This document shows positions 62,701 through 64,000 of a stretch of 64,000 nucleotides of DNA, piece after piece. The position numbers and the translations under genes were made by a program. The stretch's first letter is position 1. Each line of letters opens with the position of its first letter. Origin of the DNA: Saprospirales bacterium (GTDB taxonomy: Bacteria > Bacteroidota > Bacteroidia > Chitinophagales > Saprospiraceae); NCBI GenBank assembly GCA_016719895.1, contig JADJYG010000011.1, positions 77,001 through 141,000 of the forward strand, given 5' to 3'. The notes under the pieces are model-generated. The model saw only the letters and a program-made list of their open reading frames with translations, did no database searches and was not told the DNA's origin.

Positions 62701-63149
62701 GCGGCAACCTGCCGTGGGGCGAGGCTTATTACCCGGTCAGCGCCGGCCAGCACCAATTCACCTGGAGCTATGAAAAAGACGACCTGGTGTCCAACGGCAC
62801 CGACCGCGCCTGGGTGGATGAAATCACCCTGCCACCGCATCAAATTGTGGTGAACGCCGTCGCACCGCCGATGGACTGGCAACCGGCGGTTCAGGCAATG
62901 CCCAATCCCAGCACCGGGCTGGTTACGGTCCGGGTAGTTCTGCCGGAAGAGCAAATGCTGGAGATACAGGTTTTTGACTGCCTCGGGCGCCGGGTGCAAA
63001 GCTACCAACCCGCCCGGCGCACGCCGGCCGGCGTCTTTACCCATACGCTTGATCTGAGCGCCAACGCGCCGGGAATTTATCTGATCTGCGTTCAGGCCGA
63101 ACGGCGCCGTCAACAAGTAAAGGTGGTGGTTCAGGGCGCCGGCGAGTGA
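59703..63149 (+). CDS. C25-family (gingipain-like) cysteine peptidase, T9SS type A
   Basis: A 1148-residue secreted protease. After the signal MKNLITFLLYSLSVTALLAQ comes a propeptide-like region, then the gingipain catalytic fold with a His in YNYTGHGWEQG (about residue 453) and the nucleophile Cys in AVACCAGNFTNG (about 485), as in C25 peptidases. Beta-sandwich and CARDB-like repeats (ADFGESVTWNVLLRNIGQGTANAVSATL; NKRLESGETATLRIINRN) follow, and a type A sorting domain ends it (AMPNPSTGLVTVRVV..IQVFDCLGRRVQSY..NAPGIYLICVQ). The catalytic pair is intact. Substrate preference cannot be read, as the Arg/Lys pocket is not recognisable by eye. Confidence 0.9.
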   Translation: MKNLITFLLYSLSVTALLAQAKSESRLQVLSAGLTETTLQLTLTSIDRTAVSAPQGEAVVISIGAGTPLLEKGAPDVPKFSTALMIPNKGNMQVEVLASVFDDYPDIEIAPSKGNLKRTQNPASVPFEYGPEYQEDRFFPGALAELQSPFILRDARGQALWIYPVQYNPVKKMMRVYRSVTLRVFYTGGAGKNELAGGPVQPESRAFQELYRQFFVNAQTPAAGRGGIQEPDKMLVIAPDNLTAALEPLVTWKRQMGIHTTVVPVSQIGSSSAADISNFVKTYFAQHAITYLLLVGDETAVEPEMRQDGDFYSCDNCFGYISGDDHLPEILVGRLHANTPEQLNIMVNRNLEYEINPLIDSTQNWLATGMASTSDEGAGIGDDGQADWQQGNEWKTTHLADGYEQYWEFYDGSHGPDSPTPGDATADADGNPTNAPLVDLMNTRGVSIYNYTGHGWEQGLVSGNFNTDAVGNLRNTGRYPILIAVACCAGNFTNGECLGETWQRAGDASTGEPWGGIAGFFSSDYQSWSPPMEGQDGMNQYLADADGVNLRPSMAGMLAYGNARMIAAYGPGGEIMADFWNPFAEPSTMPRTRRPQALSASHPDSINFESLSLAVACPVEGAQVSLYWEKQTWAVATVENGIAVLEFAPFNNIGELIVTVTQFNHTPYQGSIVVKPATKPFVVSQQAQIDDSGGNNNQKADFGESVTWNVLLRNIGQGTANAVSATLSTSNPAVTITNGQATPGNLNSNGAVLAAFAFVVRDDIPNGVSVEFTLTLQYNDTITYATTLPLTLFAPALEIGSWTIDDSINGNGNKRLESGETATLRIINRNTGGSNSPDALGTLTALTPYLTVSDPVSLGNLDAATGEKAAFFYLSVSPNAPSSLTVNLSYNLSAGQYTAVETLGPLMLNAIVETFETNNFSAFNWEAAGDKSWQITTANPYVGQYCARSGTITHNQSSSMQLSLLTMQDGLVSFARRVSSEADYDFLRFYIDGVELGAWSGNLPWGEAYYPVSAGQHQFTWSYEKDDLVSNGTDRAWVDEITLPPHQIVVNAVAPPMDWQPAVQAMPNPSTGLVTVRVVLPEEQMLEIQVFDCLGRRVQSYQPARRTPAGVFTHTLDLSANAPGIYLICVQAERRRQQVKVVVQGAGE

Positions 63150-63158
63150 TTGCGGGGG

Positions 63159-64000
63159 TCAATGCGCCCGCGCTTTATCCGGTTGGTTGGCGGTCTCCAT
63201 GGCCGTGATCGGCAGTTCGACAAAGAAGTCGGTGCCTTCATTCTCGCGGGTTTCAAAGCGGATGGCGCCGTCCAGCGCTTCCACTATTTTTCGGCAAATG
63301 GCGAGGCCGAGGCCGCTGCCCGAGGTTTTAGTGGTAAAGTTGGGCTCGAACACGCGTTTTTGGATTTCCGGCGGGATGCCGCCGCCATTGTCGGTGATTT
63401 GCACTATCGCGTGTTGGTCGCGGCGGTAGAGGGATACGCGGATCTCCCCCCTTCGATCGGATGGAATAGCCTGTATGGCATTAATGATCAGGTTATTGAA
63501 CACGCGGATCAAGTGGTTTTTATCGCCGCTGATATGGAACCTGTCCGCCGGGATTTGCAGGTTCAGGTGTACGTCTTTTTGCTCGCTGAACAGGTCGTAC
63601 ACACTTTCGACCACATCGTTCAACACGAGGTCGTGTTTTTGCTGGATATCGAGGTTGGCAAACATAGAGAACTCCGAAGCGATCTGCGCCAGGGAGTCGA
63701 TCTGTTCGATCAGGCGGGTTATGGCTTTTTTCAAATACGCGGCAGCTTGCGCCGGCTCAGACGACACGCGCTCCAGCTGTTGCATGGAGAGTTTCATGGT
63801 AGTCAGCGGGTTTTTGATATCATGCGCCACTTGCCGCGCCATTTCGCGCCAGGCGCTCTCGCGTTCGAGGCGGATGAGTTGGGATTTGGACTCTTCCAGT
63901 TTTTCCACCATGCGGTTGTACTCTTCGATGAGGGCGCTCAACTCGTCCTGCGCGTCCCCCTGATATACCAGGGGTTGATTATTATCTTCCAGTTGCAGCT
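63159..64000 (-). CDS. Sensor histidine kinase, C-terminal part
   Basis: The frame runs off the window end, so the N-terminus is missing. The visible 280 residues begin at the end of a HAMP-type linker (ELSALIEEYNRMVEKLEESK), then the phospho-acceptor His in MARQVAHDIKNPLTTMKLSM, the N box NNLIINAIQAIP, DNGGGIPP and SGSGLGLAICRKIV. This is a NtrY/PAS-HAMP-type kinase core. Its partner regulator is outside the window. It converges with the C25 protease gene across 9 bp. Confidence 0.9.
   Translation of the reverse strand, partial: LQLEDNNQPLVYQGDAQDELSALIEEYNRMVEKLEESKSQLIRLERESAWREMARQVAHDIKNPLTTMKLSMQQLERVSSEPAQAAAYLKKAITRLIEQIDSLAQIASEFSMFANLDIQQKHDLVLNDVVESVYDLFSEQKDVHLNLQIPADRFHISGDKNHLIRVFNNLIINAIQAIPSDRRGEIRVSLYRRDQHAIVQITDNGGGIPPEIQKRVFEPNFTTKTSGSGLGLAICRKIVEALDGAIRFETRENEGTDFFVELPITAMETANQPDKARAH

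Noticed and set aside
1..64000. CRISPR array or defence cassette
   Set aside because: No regularly spaced direct repeats with unique spacers and no cas or known defence motif were seen; the repeats present are palindromic and dispersed.

Overview
The window looks like a chromosomal segment from a moderately high-GC member of the Bacteroidota, most likely of the Saprospiria/Chitinophagia kind. Four things point there: many genes with type IX secretion (T9SS) type A or type B C-terminal sorting domains, TonB-dependent receptors with carboxypeptidase-like regulatory domains, an F-type ATP synthase operon in the order atpB-E-F-H-A-G without atpD/atpC, and promoters of the Bacteroidota TAnnTTTG type. 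The assignment rests on protein families and promoter style; I cannot run a phylogeny.

Layout. 1-8750 is housekeeping: a partial N-terminus of an unknown protein, HU, the YicC endoribonuclease, a methyltransferase, a type B sorted surface protein, PriA, and the infC-rpmI-rplT translation operon, closed by a clear terminator. 8.9-16.5 kb holds secreted T9SS cargo, a secreted hydrolase-like protein whose nucleophile is replaced, and a TonB-dependent receptor. 16.6-24.0 kb has an orphan OmpR-type regulator, a giant TPR/DUF3857/transglutaminase protein and a standalone Cys-type formate dehydrogenase alpha subunit.

24.1-26.1 kb is an AT-rich accessory island with two small membrane proteins, followed by about 700 bp of non-coding repeats. 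26.1-31.7 kb is the ATP synthase operon. 31.8-35.7 kb is a graveyard of T9SS cargo genes: one frameshifted gene, one gene split by a mobile repeat, and loose sorting domains. Here a 121-bp palindromic element, probably a TA-targeting miniature transposable element, has three copies in the window. One copy sits in a stop codon and one splits a gene. The second of these has itself been invaded by a 132-bp element flanked by an 8-bp target duplication.

35.8-42.5 kb carries tRNA-Gly(CCC), a probable lipoprotein, RimM, two tandem look-alike single-pass membrane peptides, a TonB receptor/DUF4249 pair and PrmA. 42.6-53.9 kb holds a 1512-residue unknown exported protein, a DUF5916-type outer-membrane protein, a PGM1-related ATP-grasp ligase, and crtB and crtI for carotenoid synthesis. 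54.2-64.0 kb has a sensor kinase, a choice-of-anchor B protein, TruB, a serine hydrolase lipoprotein, two T9SS cargos including a gingipain-like C25 protease, and a second kinase cut by the window edge.

The most unusual material is the nested mobile repeats and their effects on reading frames, the very long perfect palindrome after atpG, the regulatory-looking hairpins in the infC operon, the paired small membrane proteins, and the apparent pseudo-enzyme.
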